Source: Flavobacterium haoranii
Lineage (GTDB): Bacteria; Bacteroidota; Bacteroidia; Flavobacteriales; Flavobacteriaceae
Length of the DNA stretch: 64,000 bases
Assembly (NCBI GenBank): GCA_003246205.1
Contig: QKBC01000013.1
Location: forward strand, 62,001 to 126,000
Direction: 5' to 3'
Of this stretch, positions 1 through 7,753 are shown piece after piece (position 1 is the stretch's first letter; the number at the start of each line of letters is the position of its first letter). The translations under genes were made by a program, and so were the position numbers. Under the pieces are notes generated by a model. That model was not told the DNA's origin and ran no database searches. It worked only from the letters and a program-made list of their open reading frames with translations.

Positions 1-94
1 CGAATGTTTAGTTTTAGGATTGGTTGGTAAAGAAAAAGAGATCACACTCTTATCACCTGATTTTAAAGTCAAAAACGGATTGCGTTTAGCATAA
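1..94 (+). CDS. C-terminal end of an unidentified protein (partial)
   Basis: The window opens inside a reading frame whose codons begin at position 2 and which stops at the TAA at 92-94, followed directly by a second TAA. About 30 residues remain, ending in the residues NGLRLA. This is too little to name a family. A strong hairpin terminator follows 6 nt after the stop, which supports a real gene end. The next gene lies on the opposite strand and converges on it. Confidence 0.5.
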   Translation, partial: ECLVLGLVGKEKEITLLSPDFKVKNGLRLA

Positions 95-100
95 TAAAAA

Positions 101-127
101 AGCCGAACTAAAAAGTTCGGCTTTTTT
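101..127. terminator. Bidirectional rho-independent terminator
   Basis: A 9-bp stem (101-109 with 114-122, arm AGCCGAACT) closes a 4-nt loop. It is flanked by an A-run on the left and a T-run on the right, so it can end both the plus-strand gene stopping at 94 and the minus-strand DUF3276 gene stopping at 144. Confidence 0.85.
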
Positions 128-143
128 GATAAGTGTAATATTT

Positions 144-521
144 TTAAATGTCGTCAAAGTCAACATTAGTAAAGCTTTTAGCAGAAACTTCTTCTTCAGT
201 GTCATCAGAAGAAAAAGACTCTCTTTTAAAATCTTTTTGATGTCTTTCTGAAATTACTTCCTCTCCTTTTTTATCAACAACAAAGGCAGTCATTTCATCA
301 AGTATATCTTTGAAGGCTGCAAAATCTTCTTTGTAAAGATAGATTTTGTGTTTTTTGAAGTGGTAAGAACCGTCTTCTTCTGTAAATTTTTTACTTTCTG
401 TGATAGTAATGTAGTAATCGTCTGCTTTAGTAGCTCTCACATCAAAGAAATATGTTCTTCTACCTGCTCTTAATACTTTAGAAAAGATATCTTCTTGTTC
501 TAACATTTCATTTTCTCTCAT
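144..521 (-). CDS. PUR family DNA/RNA-binding protein (DUF3276)
   Basis: This small acidic-tailed protein of about 125 residues matches the Bacteroidetes DUF3276 family, related to the PUR-alpha nucleic-acid-binding fold. The conserved core reads AGRRTYFFDVRATKADDYY followed by a TITESKK strand. The C-terminal third (from about residue 90) is rich in Ser, Asp and Glu and probably disordered. The ATG at 521 is preferred; extending upstream would require a TTG at 536. The family is assumed to bind single-stranded nucleic acid in the cytoplasm, but the target is unknown. It is monocistronic, with its own terminator at 101-127. Confidence 0.85.
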   Translation of the reverse strand: MRENEMLEQEDIFSKVLRAGRRTYFFDVRATKADDYYITITESKKFTEEDGSYHFKKHKIYLYKEDFAAFKDILDEMTAFVVDKKGEEVISERHQKDFKRESFSSDDTEEEVSAKSFTNVDFDDI

Positions 522-591
522 AGTCCAATCTATCAATTAAATGGTTTTAAGTTTTCCAAAAGTCTAAAAAAAAAATGTATTAAGCAATAGT

Positions 592-2355
592 TTATATAAT
601 TTCTTTTTCCGCAAGCTGTTTAAAATATAAGTCCTTGTAGTAACCTTCTACTGCTAATAGTTGATTATGTGTGCCTTGCTGAATAATTTTGCCTTCATCC
701 AGAATAATAATTTGAGAAGCATTTTTAGCAGAAGATACTCTATGACTTACAATGATTGTAGTAAGGTCTTGCGAAAAAGTATTCAGGTTTCCTAAAATTT
801 GTTCTTCGGTTTCTGTATCAACAGCGCTTAAACAATCGTCTAACAGTAAGATAGGTGCTTTTTTAATCAATGCTCTGGCAATAGAAACACGTTGTTTTTG
901 TCCGCCCGACAGTGTAATTCCTCTTTCTCCTAAAATAGTTTGGTAACCGTTTTTAAAATGGAGTATATTTTCATGTACTGCTGCTAATTTCGCTGCTTGG
1001 ATTACTTCTTCTTCTGTTGCATTTTCATTTCCGAATTTGATATTATTTTCTATACTATCTGAAAACAGAAAAGCATCTTGTGGCACGACACTGATAGCAT
1101 TACGTAAGTCGTTGAGGTTGATTTGGTCAATACGAACATTATCAATTGAAATTTTTCCGGTTTCAATGTCATACAAACGGCTAATGAGAGATAGAAGTGT
1201 CGATTTTCCCGAACCGGTTTTTCCTAAAATGGCTAAAGTTTCTCCGGGTTTAATTTGAAAGCTGACATTATTTAAGGCTCTAATTTGAGTATCCGGATAA
1301 ATAAAGCTTACATTTTCAAAATGGATATTACCTTTAATATCAAAATGTTGATTGGTTTTATTAGTGATTTCAGGTTCTGTATGTAAAAATTCATTAATTC
1401 TTTTTTGCGAAGCTTCTGCTTCCTGAACTAATGATGATACCCAACCTAAAGAAGCAACCGGCCACGTCAGCATGTTAATATATAAAATGAATTGAGCAAT
1501 GATACCAATGTCTGGAATATCACCATTGATGTACATCATACCTCCAACATAAATTACAACAAGATTACTCAATCCGATTAGTAATATCATTAATGGTCCG
1601 AATAAGGAATTGACGATTGCCAGATTCATAAATTTATTGCGGCTGTCTTCTGTTAAATCAGTAAACTCTTTTTCTTTTTGTTTCTCTATAGCATAAGCTT
1701 TTATCACTCTGATACCTGAAAACATTTCCTGAGCAAAAGAAGATAGAGTAGAAAGGTTAGCCTGAAAAATACCACTTCTTTTATTGATTTCTGAGCTTAT
1801 CTTAAAGATTCCGTAGGAAAGTAACGGTAAAGGCAGTAAAGAATATAAAGTAAGTTTCGGTGAAATGTTATACATATAAATAATTACCATAGTAAAACGA
1901 ACCAAAGTATTCAATGAATACATTACCGCCGGTCCAACATACATTCTTACTTTACTGACATCTTCACTAATACGATTCATTAAATCTCCTGTCCGATTTT
2001 GTTTATAGAAACTTTGACTTAGGATTTGATAGTGATTGTAAATTTCATTCTTTAGGTCAAATTCTACATAGCGCGACATTACAATTAAGGTTTGGCGCAT
2101 TAAGAAAGTAAAAAATCCGGAAATAAGCGTAGTAACCAAGATTAGAATGATATTTTTGACCAATAACGATTTAGCTGTTCCAATACTGATTTCTTGAGTG
2201 TTACGAGTATATTCTTCTATAGATTTAATGGAGTCACCAACTAATTGAGGTGTAAATAATGAGAAGATTTGGGCTGCAAACGTAATAACGATTCCAAGTA
2301 GGAATCGATATTTATATTTGATAAAAAATTTATTTAAATATTGTAATTCTTTCAT
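592..2355 (-). CDS. ABC exporter half-transporter (fused permease and ATPase, MsbA/MdlA type)
   Basis: A 587-residue half-transporter with an N-terminal membrane domain (residues 1-320, about six helices) and a C-terminal nucleotide-binding domain. The Walker A is GKTGSGKST with Lys at 384. The signature LSGGQ starts at 482, Walker B is ILLLDD around 502-507, and the switch His lies in IIVSHR. The residue after the Walker B Asp is Asp507, not the usual catalytic Glu, as seen in the degenerate halves of heterodimeric exporters such as MdlA/YheI. No partner half is adjacent. The substrate cannot be read from sequence; a lipid or drug exporter of the inner membrane is the family expectation. Confidence 0.9.
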   Translation of the reverse strand: MKELQYLNKFFIKYKYRFLLGIVITFAAQIFSLFTPQLVGDSIKSIEEYTRNTQEISIGTAKSLLVKNIILILVTTLISGFFTFLMRQTLIVMSRYVEFDLKNEIYNHYQILSQSFYKQNRTGDLMNRISEDVSKVRMYVGPAVMYSLNTLVRFTMVIIYMYNISPKLTLYSLLPLPLLSYGIFKISSEINKRSGIFQANLSTLSSFAQEMFSGIRVIKAYAIEKQKEKEFTDLTEDSRNKFMNLAIVNSLFGPLMILLIGLSNLVVIYVGGMMYINGDIPDIGIIAQFILYINMLTWPVASLGWVSSLVQEAEASQKRINEFLHTEPEITNKTNQHFDIKGNIHFENVSFIYPDTQIRALNNVSFQIKPGETLAILGKTGSGKSTLLSLISRLYDIETGKISIDNVRIDQINLNDLRNAISVVPQDAFLFSDSIENNIKFGNENATEEEVIQAAKLAAVHENILHFKNGYQTILGERGITLSGGQKQRVSIARALIKKAPILLLDDCLSAVDTETEEQILGNLNTFSQDLTTIIVSHRVSSAKNASQIIILDEGKIIQQGTHNQLLAVEGYYKDLYFKQLAEKEII

Positions 2356-2476
2356 TTAAAAATAGAAAAAAGCTTTTATTTTAATTAAAAACAGTTTAAA
2401 TATTATTTTTTTTAAAATTTATTTTTTCTTTTGAAACCAACTATTTGTTGTTGATTTAATAAAAAAAAGCTAAATT

Positions 2477-2508
2477 TTTGAATCATTTCAAATTTTTGTG
2501 TAATATTG
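2477..2508 (+). promoter_or_regulatory. Promoter of the leucine dehydrogenase gene
   Basis: A TTTG at 2477-2480 is followed after 20 bp by TAATATTG at 2501-2508, one mismatch from the Bacteroidetes -7 consensus TAnnTTTG. It lies 35 nt upstream of the start codon. Both elements and the spacing fit the family consensus. Confidence 0.6.
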
Positions 2509-2543
2509 CCATAAAATATTGAATAATTTTCAACTCAATTCAA

Positions 2544-3650
2544 ATGATAGCAGACGTATTAAATGCAAAAGAACTTCAAAAGGTTGCACCTGTTTTTGGG
2601 CAAATTTCTTTTGACGGTCACGAACAAGTTGTTTTTTGCCATGACAAAGATACAGGTTTAAAAGCAATTATTGGTATTCATAACACAGTTTTAGGTCCGG
2701 CTTTGGGAGGAACAAGAATGTGGAAGTATGCTAATGAATGGGAAGCATTAAATGATGTATTACGTTTATCACGTGGTATGACATTTAAGAATTCTATTTC
2801 GGGATTAAATTTAGGTGGTGGTAAAGCCGTTATTATTGGTGATGCCAAAACGGAGAAAACACCTGAATTGATGCGTAAATTTGGGGAGTATGTAGATTCT
2901 TTATCCGGAAGATATATCACAGCGGAAGATGTTGGGATGGAAACTAAAGATATGGATATTGTAAGTGAAGTTACAAAGCACGTAGCCGGAATTTCTGTAG
3001 AAAAAGGTGGTTCAGGAAATCCATCGCCTATTACAGCTTACGGAGTTTTCATGGGATTAAAAGCAGCTGCTAAATATCAGTTTGGTTCCGATAACTTAGA
3101 AGGAAAAAAAGTTTTAGTGCAAGGTATTGGCCATGTTGGTGAAGTTTTAGTAAAACACTTAACAGAAAATGGAGCAATAGTAACTATTACAGATATCAAC
3201 GAAGACAGATTACATCAGGTAGGCGCTAAATATGGTGCTAAAATTTTTACAGGAGCTGATTTATACACAGCAGATGTTGATATTTATGCACCATGTGCTT
3301 TAGGAGCGACTGTAAATGATGAAACAATAAGTAAATTAAAAGCTAAAGTGATTGCAGGTGCTGCAAACAACCAATTAGCAAATGAGGTAACACACGGCAA
3401 AATCTTAAAAGAAAAAGGTATTTTATATGCACCGGATTTCTTAATTAATGCAGGTGGCGTTATCAATGTATATTCAGAATTAGCTAACTTAACAAGAGAG
3501 CAAGTTTTAGAAAAAACAGAAAATATTTATAATACCTCTTTAGAGATTTTTGATTTTGCTGATAAAAACAATATTACAACACATCAAGCAGCTTTATCAA
3601 TTGCTCAGAAGCGTATTGATGATAGAAAAAAAGAATTACAAAATAAGTAA
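2544..3650 (+). CDS. Leucine dehydrogenase (Glu/Leu/Phe/Val dehydrogenase family)
   Basis: A 368-residue NAD-dependent amino-acid dehydrogenase that interconverts branched-chain amino acids and their 2-oxo acids plus ammonia in the cytoplasm. The substrate domain contains MTFKNSISGLNLGGGKAVI. Lys82 is the carboxylate-binding position and Lys94 (in GGGK) the catalytic Lys; the 12-residue spacing matches known leucine dehydrogenases. The Rossmann domain carries VQGIGHVGE near residue 192. Length is usual for the family (360-370). It is monocistronic between its own promoter and the hairpin at 3676-3701. Valine or phenylalanine preference cannot be excluded. Together with the HMG-CoA lyase at 12445 it fits leucine catabolism, though the genes are not linked. 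Confidence 0.92.
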   Translation: MIADVLNAKELQKVAPVFGQISFDGHEQVVFCHDKDTGLKAIIGIHNTVLGPALGGTRMWKYANEWEALNDVLRLSRGMTFKNSISGLNLGGGKAVIIGDAKTEKTPELMRKFGEYVDSLSGRYITAEDVGMETKDMDIVSEVTKHVAGISVEKGGSGNPSPITAYGVFMGLKAAAKYQFGSDNLEGKKVLVQGIGHVGEVLVKHLTENGAIVTITDINEDRLHQVGAKYGAKIFTGADLYTADVDIYAPCALGATVNDETISKLKAKVIAGAANNQLANEVTHGKILKEKGILYAPDFLINAGGVINVYSELANLTREQVLEKTENIYNTSLEIFDFADKNNITTHQAALSIAQKRIDDRKKELQNK

Positions 3651-3666
3651 TTTTTAAATATTATTG

Positions 3667-3674
3667 TATTTTTG
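3667..3674 (+). promoter_or_regulatory. -7 promoter element for nusB operon
   Basis: TATTTTTG is a perfect TAnnTTTG match, 56 nt upstream of the nusB ATG. The expected transcription start falls within the left arm of the hairpin at 3676-3701. Confidence 0.6.
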
Positions 3675-3675
3675 C

Positions 3676-3701
3676 AAAGCGAAAGAATTCTCTTTCGCTT
3701 T
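3676..3701 (+). terminator. Hairpin: terminator of leucine dehydrogenase and nusB leader stem
   Basis: A perfect 11-bp stem (3676-3686 with 3691-3701) with a 4-nt ATTC loop, followed by CTTAATTTT. It can terminate the upstream dehydrogenase transcript. Because a consensus -7 box sits just before it, most of the same stem would also be the first thing in a nusB transcript. Confidence 0.7.
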
Positions 3702-3730
3702 CTTAATTTTAAAAAGTTCTTAACTAAAAT

Positions 3731-4672
3731 ATGTTAAACAGAAGACATATCCGTATTAAAGTGATGCAGACTATTTATGCAATGCATCAACACCAATCTG
3801 ATGTTCTTGACAAGGAAGAAAGATTCCTTTATCAAAGTATTGAAAACATGCAAGATTTATACTTGTTGTTACTTTCAGCACTTGTTGAGATCAGAGAAAA
3901 AGAGGAAGAATATCTTGATGTGGCTTCCAAAAAACATTTGGCAACTAAAGAAGAACGAAATCCCAACCGCAAATTTATTTCGAATAAAGTTTTAGTACAA
4001 TTATCAGAAAATGAAAGTTTACAAGAAGCTTTAGAAGATAGAAGCATCAAAAACTGGAAAAATAATGATGATTTAATATTACATTTGATTCAGGAAATTA
4101 AAGCAAGTGACTTGTATACAGCTTATATGAGTAAACCAGCAGCAACTTTTGAAGAAGATAAATATTTTATATCAGATATTTTCAGTCAGATAATAGCGCC
4201 AAACGAAAGCCTATATGACTACTTGGAAGATTATAAACTAACATGGTTAGACGATTTGCCTGTAGTAAATACTCTTGTTTTAAAGCAAATTAAAGGATTA
4301 AAGAACGAAAATGATAACCTTCGTTTATCAAAGCTCTATAGAGATGAAGACGATAAAGAATTTGTTCGAAATTTATTTAGAAAAACAGTTCTGAACGAAA
4401 TAGAGTTATCAAAAGAATACATCGATAAAACACCAAACTGGGATGCCGACAGAATTGCCGAATTGGATACTATTATCCTAAAAATGGCTATTTGCGAATT
4501 GTTGAAGTTCCCGTCAATCCCGGTAAAAGTAACAATTAACGAATATTTAGAAATAGCGAAAGAGTATTCCACTCCAAAAAGTAGTATTTTTATCAATGGA
4601 ATTCTAGATAATCTGGTAAAAGATTTTCAAAAAGACAACCGCATGCAAAAAGCGGGTAGAGGATTATTATAA
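3731..4672 (+). CDS. nusB: Transcription antitermination factor NusB (long Bacteroidetes form)
   Basis: A 313-residue protein. Family members in Proteobacteria have about 140 residues; the longer form with an N-terminal extension is the norm in Bacteroidetes. It starts MLNRRHIRIKVMQTIYAMHQ, the NusB N-terminal RNA-binding helix. The all-alpha NusB fold resumes in the C-terminal third, with IAELDTIILKMAICELL and a FINGILDNLVKD end. NusB binds boxA RNA together with NusE (S10) to promote rRNA antitermination. It is first in an operon with the DUF1573 gene (17-nt gap) and yajC. A terminator-like hairpin lies in its leader. Confidence 0.95.
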   Translation: MLNRRHIRIKVMQTIYAMHQHQSDVLDKEERFLYQSIENMQDLYLLLLSALVEIREKEEEYLDVASKKHLATKEERNPNRKFISNKVLVQLSENESLQEALEDRSIKNWKNNDDLILHLIQEIKASDLYTAYMSKPAATFEEDKYFISDIFSQIIAPNESLYDYLEDYKLTWLDDLPVVNTLVLKQIKGLKNENDNLRLSKLYRDEDDKEFVRNLFRKTVLNEIELSKEYIDKTPNWDADRIAELDTIILKMAICELLKFPSIPVKVTINEYLEIAKEYSTPKSSIFINGILDNLVKDFQKDNRMQKAGRGLL

Positions 4673-4689
4673 AACTAAAAACAAGTATT

Positions 4690-5136
4690 ATGAAAAAAAT
4701 GATTTACTTAGCAACAGTTGCAATTGCTCTAATGACTGTTTCATGTAAAGATAATGTTCAAGGTAAAATTACAGATGCAGATATGGCTACTGTTGAGGCA
4801 GAGAAAGCTATGGCTGGAAAATTGCCTAAAGTAAGTTTTGATAAAACAGAACATGATTTCGGAACCATTAATGCTGGTGATGTAGTAGAAACAGAATTTA
4901 CAGTAACCAATACAGGTGAATCTGATTTAGTTATTTCTGATGCCAAAGCTTCTTGTGGTTGTACAGTTCCTGATTATCCGAAACAACCGGTAAAACCAGG
5001 AGAATCTGCACCGATTAAAGTATCATTTAATTCTTCAGGAAAATCTGGAATGCAAAATAAAACCGTTACACTAACAACTAATACAGAGAACGGTAAAGAA
5101 ACATTTTCAATTAAAGCTAACGTTCTAACTAAATAA
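4690..5136 (+). CDS. DUF1573 domain lipoprotein
   Basis: A 148-residue protein with a lipoprotein signal peptide; the lipobox ends at Cys19 (LMTVSCKDN). A single DUF1573 domain follows (about 45-148), an immunoglobulin-like fold recognised by KVSFDKTEHDFGTINAGD and the SCGCTVPDYPKQPVKPGE segment. The domain is common in Bacteroidetes envelope proteins, but its biochemical role is not established. Placement between nusB and yajC is a recurring Bacteroidetes arrangement. It is probably anchored in the periplasm or outer membrane. Confidence 0.9.
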   Translation: MKKMIYLATVAIALMTVSCKDNVQGKITDADMATVEAEKAMAGKLPKVSFDKTEHDFGTINAGDVVETEFTVTNTGESDLVISDAKASCGCTVPDYPKQPVKPGESAPIKVSFNSSGKSGMQNKTVTLTTNTENGKETFSIKANVLTK

Positions 5137-5145
5137 AAGAAATCA

Positions 5146-5418
5146 ATGAATACAACGATAATAATGCAGTTGTTGTTAATGGCCGTAATTTTTTATTTTT
5201 TATTAATTCGCCCGCAACAACAAAAAGCAAAAAAAGAAAAATCATTTGAAGCTACTTTAAAAGTAGGAGATAAAGTGATCACAAAGGCCGGAATTCACGG
5301 TAAGATTGCCGAGTTAAACGAAGATACTGTTGTGATAGAAACAATGGCCGGTAAAATTAAAATGGAAAAATCAGCCTTGTCAATGGAAATGACAGCTAAA
5401 CTAAATGAAAAGAAATAA
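5146..5418 (+). CDS. yajC: Preprotein translocase subunit YajC
   Basis: A 90-residue inner-membrane protein with one N-terminal transmembrane segment (about 5-22) followed at once by the hallmark LIRPQQQKAKK. A small cytoplasmic domain carries VGDKVITKAGIHGKI. YajC associates with SecDF and the SecYEG translocon. The gene starts 9 nt after the DUF1573 stop and ends the nusB operon at the terminator at 5421-5451. The length is typical. Confidence 0.95.
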   Translation: MNTTIIMQLLLMAVIFYFLLIRPQQQKAKKEKSFEATLKVGDKVITKAGIHGKIAELNEDTVVIETMAGKIKMEKSALSMEMTAKLNEKK

Positions 5419-5420
5419 AA

Positions 5421-5451
5421 AAATCCCAATCGAATAGATTGGGATTTTTTT
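5421..5451. terminator. Bidirectional terminator between yajC and YdeI-like gene
   Basis: An 11-bp perfect stem (5421-5431 with 5437-5447, arm AAATCCCAATC) with a 5-nt loop, an A-run before and a T-run after. It serves the nusB operon and the converging minus-strand gene, and its T-run touches that gene's stop codon. Confidence 0.85.
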
Positions 5452-6025
5452 ATTGATATCGATCATTAAGACCTTTGCCTTCTAAAAGCAGAGGTTTTAT
5501 TTTTTCCAAACGAGCTAGTTTGGTTTTATCTTGTTTTGCTGTTTCAATAAATTCTAAGTACTCTCTTTGTTTATAAGGAGTCAGGCTTTCAAATTTTATT
5601 TTCAATATAGGATTTTCACTTAAAAAAATTTCAAAAAAAGTAGAATGTATAATTTCCTTTTTTTGCGGCTTAATAGATAAACCTTTTTCTTCAATCGTAA
5701 TTGCTTCCCGGATATAGGCTAAAATCGTCTTCTCGTTAATTTCTTCTTTCGATTGAAATCGCATTTGCCGAAGCGATTTTGTAGTGCCTTCCTGAGCATT
5801 GATTAACAGTTTATTTTCATCTTTCAAAAAAACACCATTAAAGAACCAAATTCCAAAATAAGATTTAAAGCCACCGATTCCTACCACATTTTTTTTATTA
5901 TGCGTATATACCGGACCACCCCATTTGGTAGTTTCAACTAAATTGGTTTTACGGATAATGTTATGAAGTATTTCTAATTCTTCAGCCCACTGATTGGTTT
6001 TATTCCAAGGTGATTTTTCAGGCAT
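5450..6025 (-). CDS. YdeI/OmpD-associated family protein (DUF1801 domain)
   Basis: A 191-residue soluble protein. The N-terminal part has the DUF1801 pattern (ETTKWGGPVYTHNKKNVVGI, then FGIWFFNGVFLKD), and the C-terminal part the basic OmdA/YdeI motif ending in KTKLARLEKIKPLLLEGKG. Some family members are linked to bacteriocin or antimicrobial-peptide tolerance; the molecular function is not settled. It starts 10 nt downstream of the arylsulfotransferase-like gene, so the two are probably cotranscribed. Confidence 0.8.
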   Translation of the reverse strand: MPEKSPWNKTNQWAEELEILHNIIRKTNLVETTKWGGPVYTHNKKNVVGIGGFKSYFGIWFFNGVFLKDENKLLINAQEGTTKSLRQMRFQSKEEINEKTILAYIREAITIEEKGLSIKPQKKEIIHSTFFEIFLSENPILKIKFESLTPYKQREYLEFIETAKQDKTKLARLEKIKPLLLEGKGLNDRYQ

Positions 6026-6035
6026 AAAAGTTTAA

Positions 6036-7634
6036 TTATTGAACAATAATTTTTCTTGTTTCAGTTTCATTTTCAATGATGAATTGTATGAAGTAGAAAC
6101 CTTTAGTAAGATTTATAGGCAATTGGTCACCGTTGAAAGAGTTGATTTTTTTAATTAATTTTCCAGTTGAATCAAAAATATAGATTTCATCACAAATAAT
6201 ATTTTTATTGAATACTAATTCAGTACTGCTACTTGGAGTAAGTATTATAAAATCATTAAAAAAATCAAATTCAGCACTTGATAAACTTGCTATACAAGCA
6301 TCTGAAATACTATTTGTGTCTTCAATGATTCCATTTGGGGTTAATGTTAAACTGTTAAAACCAATATAATTGGCCGGATATTTTTCTCCTCTGAAAAGAC
6401 TATTATTTAGTCCGCTTGTCTGTCCTTGATATAATGGAGCTGTTCCTGATGGGTTTCTATATGACCATAGATGTGTACCGCTTTTATCTATTTCAGATAT
6501 CCGACCTAATGTGGTTTCACATATAATAACATTTCCGTTAGGTAAACTATGGCATCCTGATTTTTTATTTTCAAACATCGTATTTCCAAAAAAACTTCCG
6601 TTCCATGACCAATCAAAATTCTGAGGATTGAAAGTATTATTTGTAAGCGTATATTGGTTCGAAATAATTTCAGGTTCAATTAAATGAACAGAACTAAAGG
6701 TAAAACTTCCATCTCCACCATTATTAAAAATAGTAATTTTTCCCTCATCAAGATAGCCTTGTTCCACCCATTTAGGATCATGTTGCCAGAATAATTTTTG
6801 ATTGCTGCTAGTGCCTTGTCTATAAACCTGAGGATTTCCCCATCGCCATAAAATGTCTCCGCCTTTGTTAGCATTTCCACCACTATGTCCGGCAGCTTCT
6901 ATTGTTGTCGTACTATGGTCTATGATGTAAATTTCACTTAAGTGTCGTGCCGAAAATAAGATTTGGTCAAGAGAAGAATTGTAGTCTATGCCATTAACGT
7001 GTGTCCAATCATTATCAAATCCATTATCAAAATTAAGGTCAATAAGTTCAGAATGATCGCCAACCGTTCCGTAGTTTGATTTTGTATTATCAAAGTCTTG
7101 AATAAAATGGTCAATGAATTTCCATTCCCAAACAATATTGGCACTGTTTGTACCTATGGGCTGTAGCTCAATTATCTTATCTAATTTAAAATCGGCAGCT
7201 GTAATAGCAGGATTTCTTCCTTCATTTTCTATTTCAGATAAGGTATAACTATCCGCTACAATACATAAAATATTTCCATTAGGTAAAGGTTCAATATCAT
7301 GGTGTTGTAAAATTCCGTTAGCTGTTGTTGGGTAAGACCAAACTACATTATTATTCCAGTCACGAATTTCAATGTTATCTTTTCCGGCTCTTAATAAATT
7401 CCCGTTTTCTAATAAATAGCAAGTTGCTCCGGGTTGTTCTGTAAATAACCATTCATTTATTTTTTCTCCGCAATTATTAACTAAAAACACACTATTATTT
7501 AAAGAAGGAGTGAAAAGAGTATAACCTTCGTATGTTCCGGCTTCGTATTTTTGAAGTCCGATAGTAGTAGATTGTCCAAAAGAACTAAGGGAATGTAAAA
7601 TTATAGAGATTCCTAAAAGTAAATTTTTTGTCAT
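6036..7634 (-). CDS. Secreted arylsulfotransferase-like protein with T9SS sorting domain
   Basis: A 532-residue protein with a signal peptide (1-20) and a large beta-propeller-like region of arylsulfotransferase type (LENGNLLRAGKDN, then ILQHHDIEPLPNGNILCIV and HDPKWVEQGYLDEGKI, with repeated NG-rich blades). The last 75 residues form a type A T9SS domain ending in KGFYFIQFIIENE and a short basic tail. The family transfers sulfate between phenolic compounds in the periplasm. Here the sorting domain predicts export across the outer membrane. The catalytic His was not assigned, so enzyme activity is uncertain; it could be a propeller-fold surface protein. Confidence 0.75.
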   Translation of the reverse strand: MTKNLLLGISIILHSLSSFGQSTTIGLQKYEAGTYEGYTLFTPSLNNSVFLVNNCGEKINEWLFTEQPGATCYLLENGNLLRAGKDNIEIRDWNNNVVWSYPTTANGILQHHDIEPLPNGNILCIVADSYTLSEIENEGRNPAITAADFKLDKIIELQPIGTNSANIVWEWKFIDHFIQDFDNTKSNYGTVGDHSELIDLNFDNGFDNDWTHVNGIDYNSSLDQILFSARHLSEIYIIDHSTTTIEAAGHSGGNANKGGDILWRWGNPQVYRQGTSSNQKLFWQHDPKWVEQGYLDEGKITIFNNGGDGSFTFSSVHLIEPEIISNQYTLTNNTFNPQNFDWSWNGSFFGNTMFENKKSGCHSLPNGNVIICETTLGRISEIDKSGTHLWSYRNPSGTAPLYQGQTSGLNNSLFRGEKYPANYIGFNSLTLTPNGIIEDTNSISDACIASLSSAEFDFFNDFIILTPSSSTELVFNKNIICDEIYIFDSTGKLIKKINSFNGDQLPINLTKGFYFIQFIIENETETRKIIVQ

Positions 7635-7650
7635 GAGTAAAATTTTTTGT

Positions 7651-7658
7651 CAAAAATA
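7651..7658 (-). promoter_or_regulatory. -7 promoter element for the arylsulfotransferase-like gene
   Basis: On the minus strand this reads TATTTTTG, a perfect TAnnTTTG match, 17 nt upstream of the ATG at 7634. Confidence 0.5.
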
Positions 7659-7721
7659 ACAAAATATGATTTTAAGTAAAAAAAAACACCTTTAGTTAAC
7701 AGTATTATGTACGTAATAAAA

Positions 7722-7751
7722 TAAAAAAGGAAGTCAATTGACTTCCTTTTT
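7722..7751. terminator. 30-bp perfect palindrome, terminator of the M28 peptidase gene
   Basis: A perfect palindrome centred between 7736 and 7737 (core GGAAGTCAATTGACTTCC) with an A-run and T-run at its ends. It starts 3 nt after the stop of the minus-strand peptidase, so termination is the simplest role. Symmetric A and T tails allow it to work in either direction. Confidence 0.8.
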
Positions 7752-7753
7752 TA

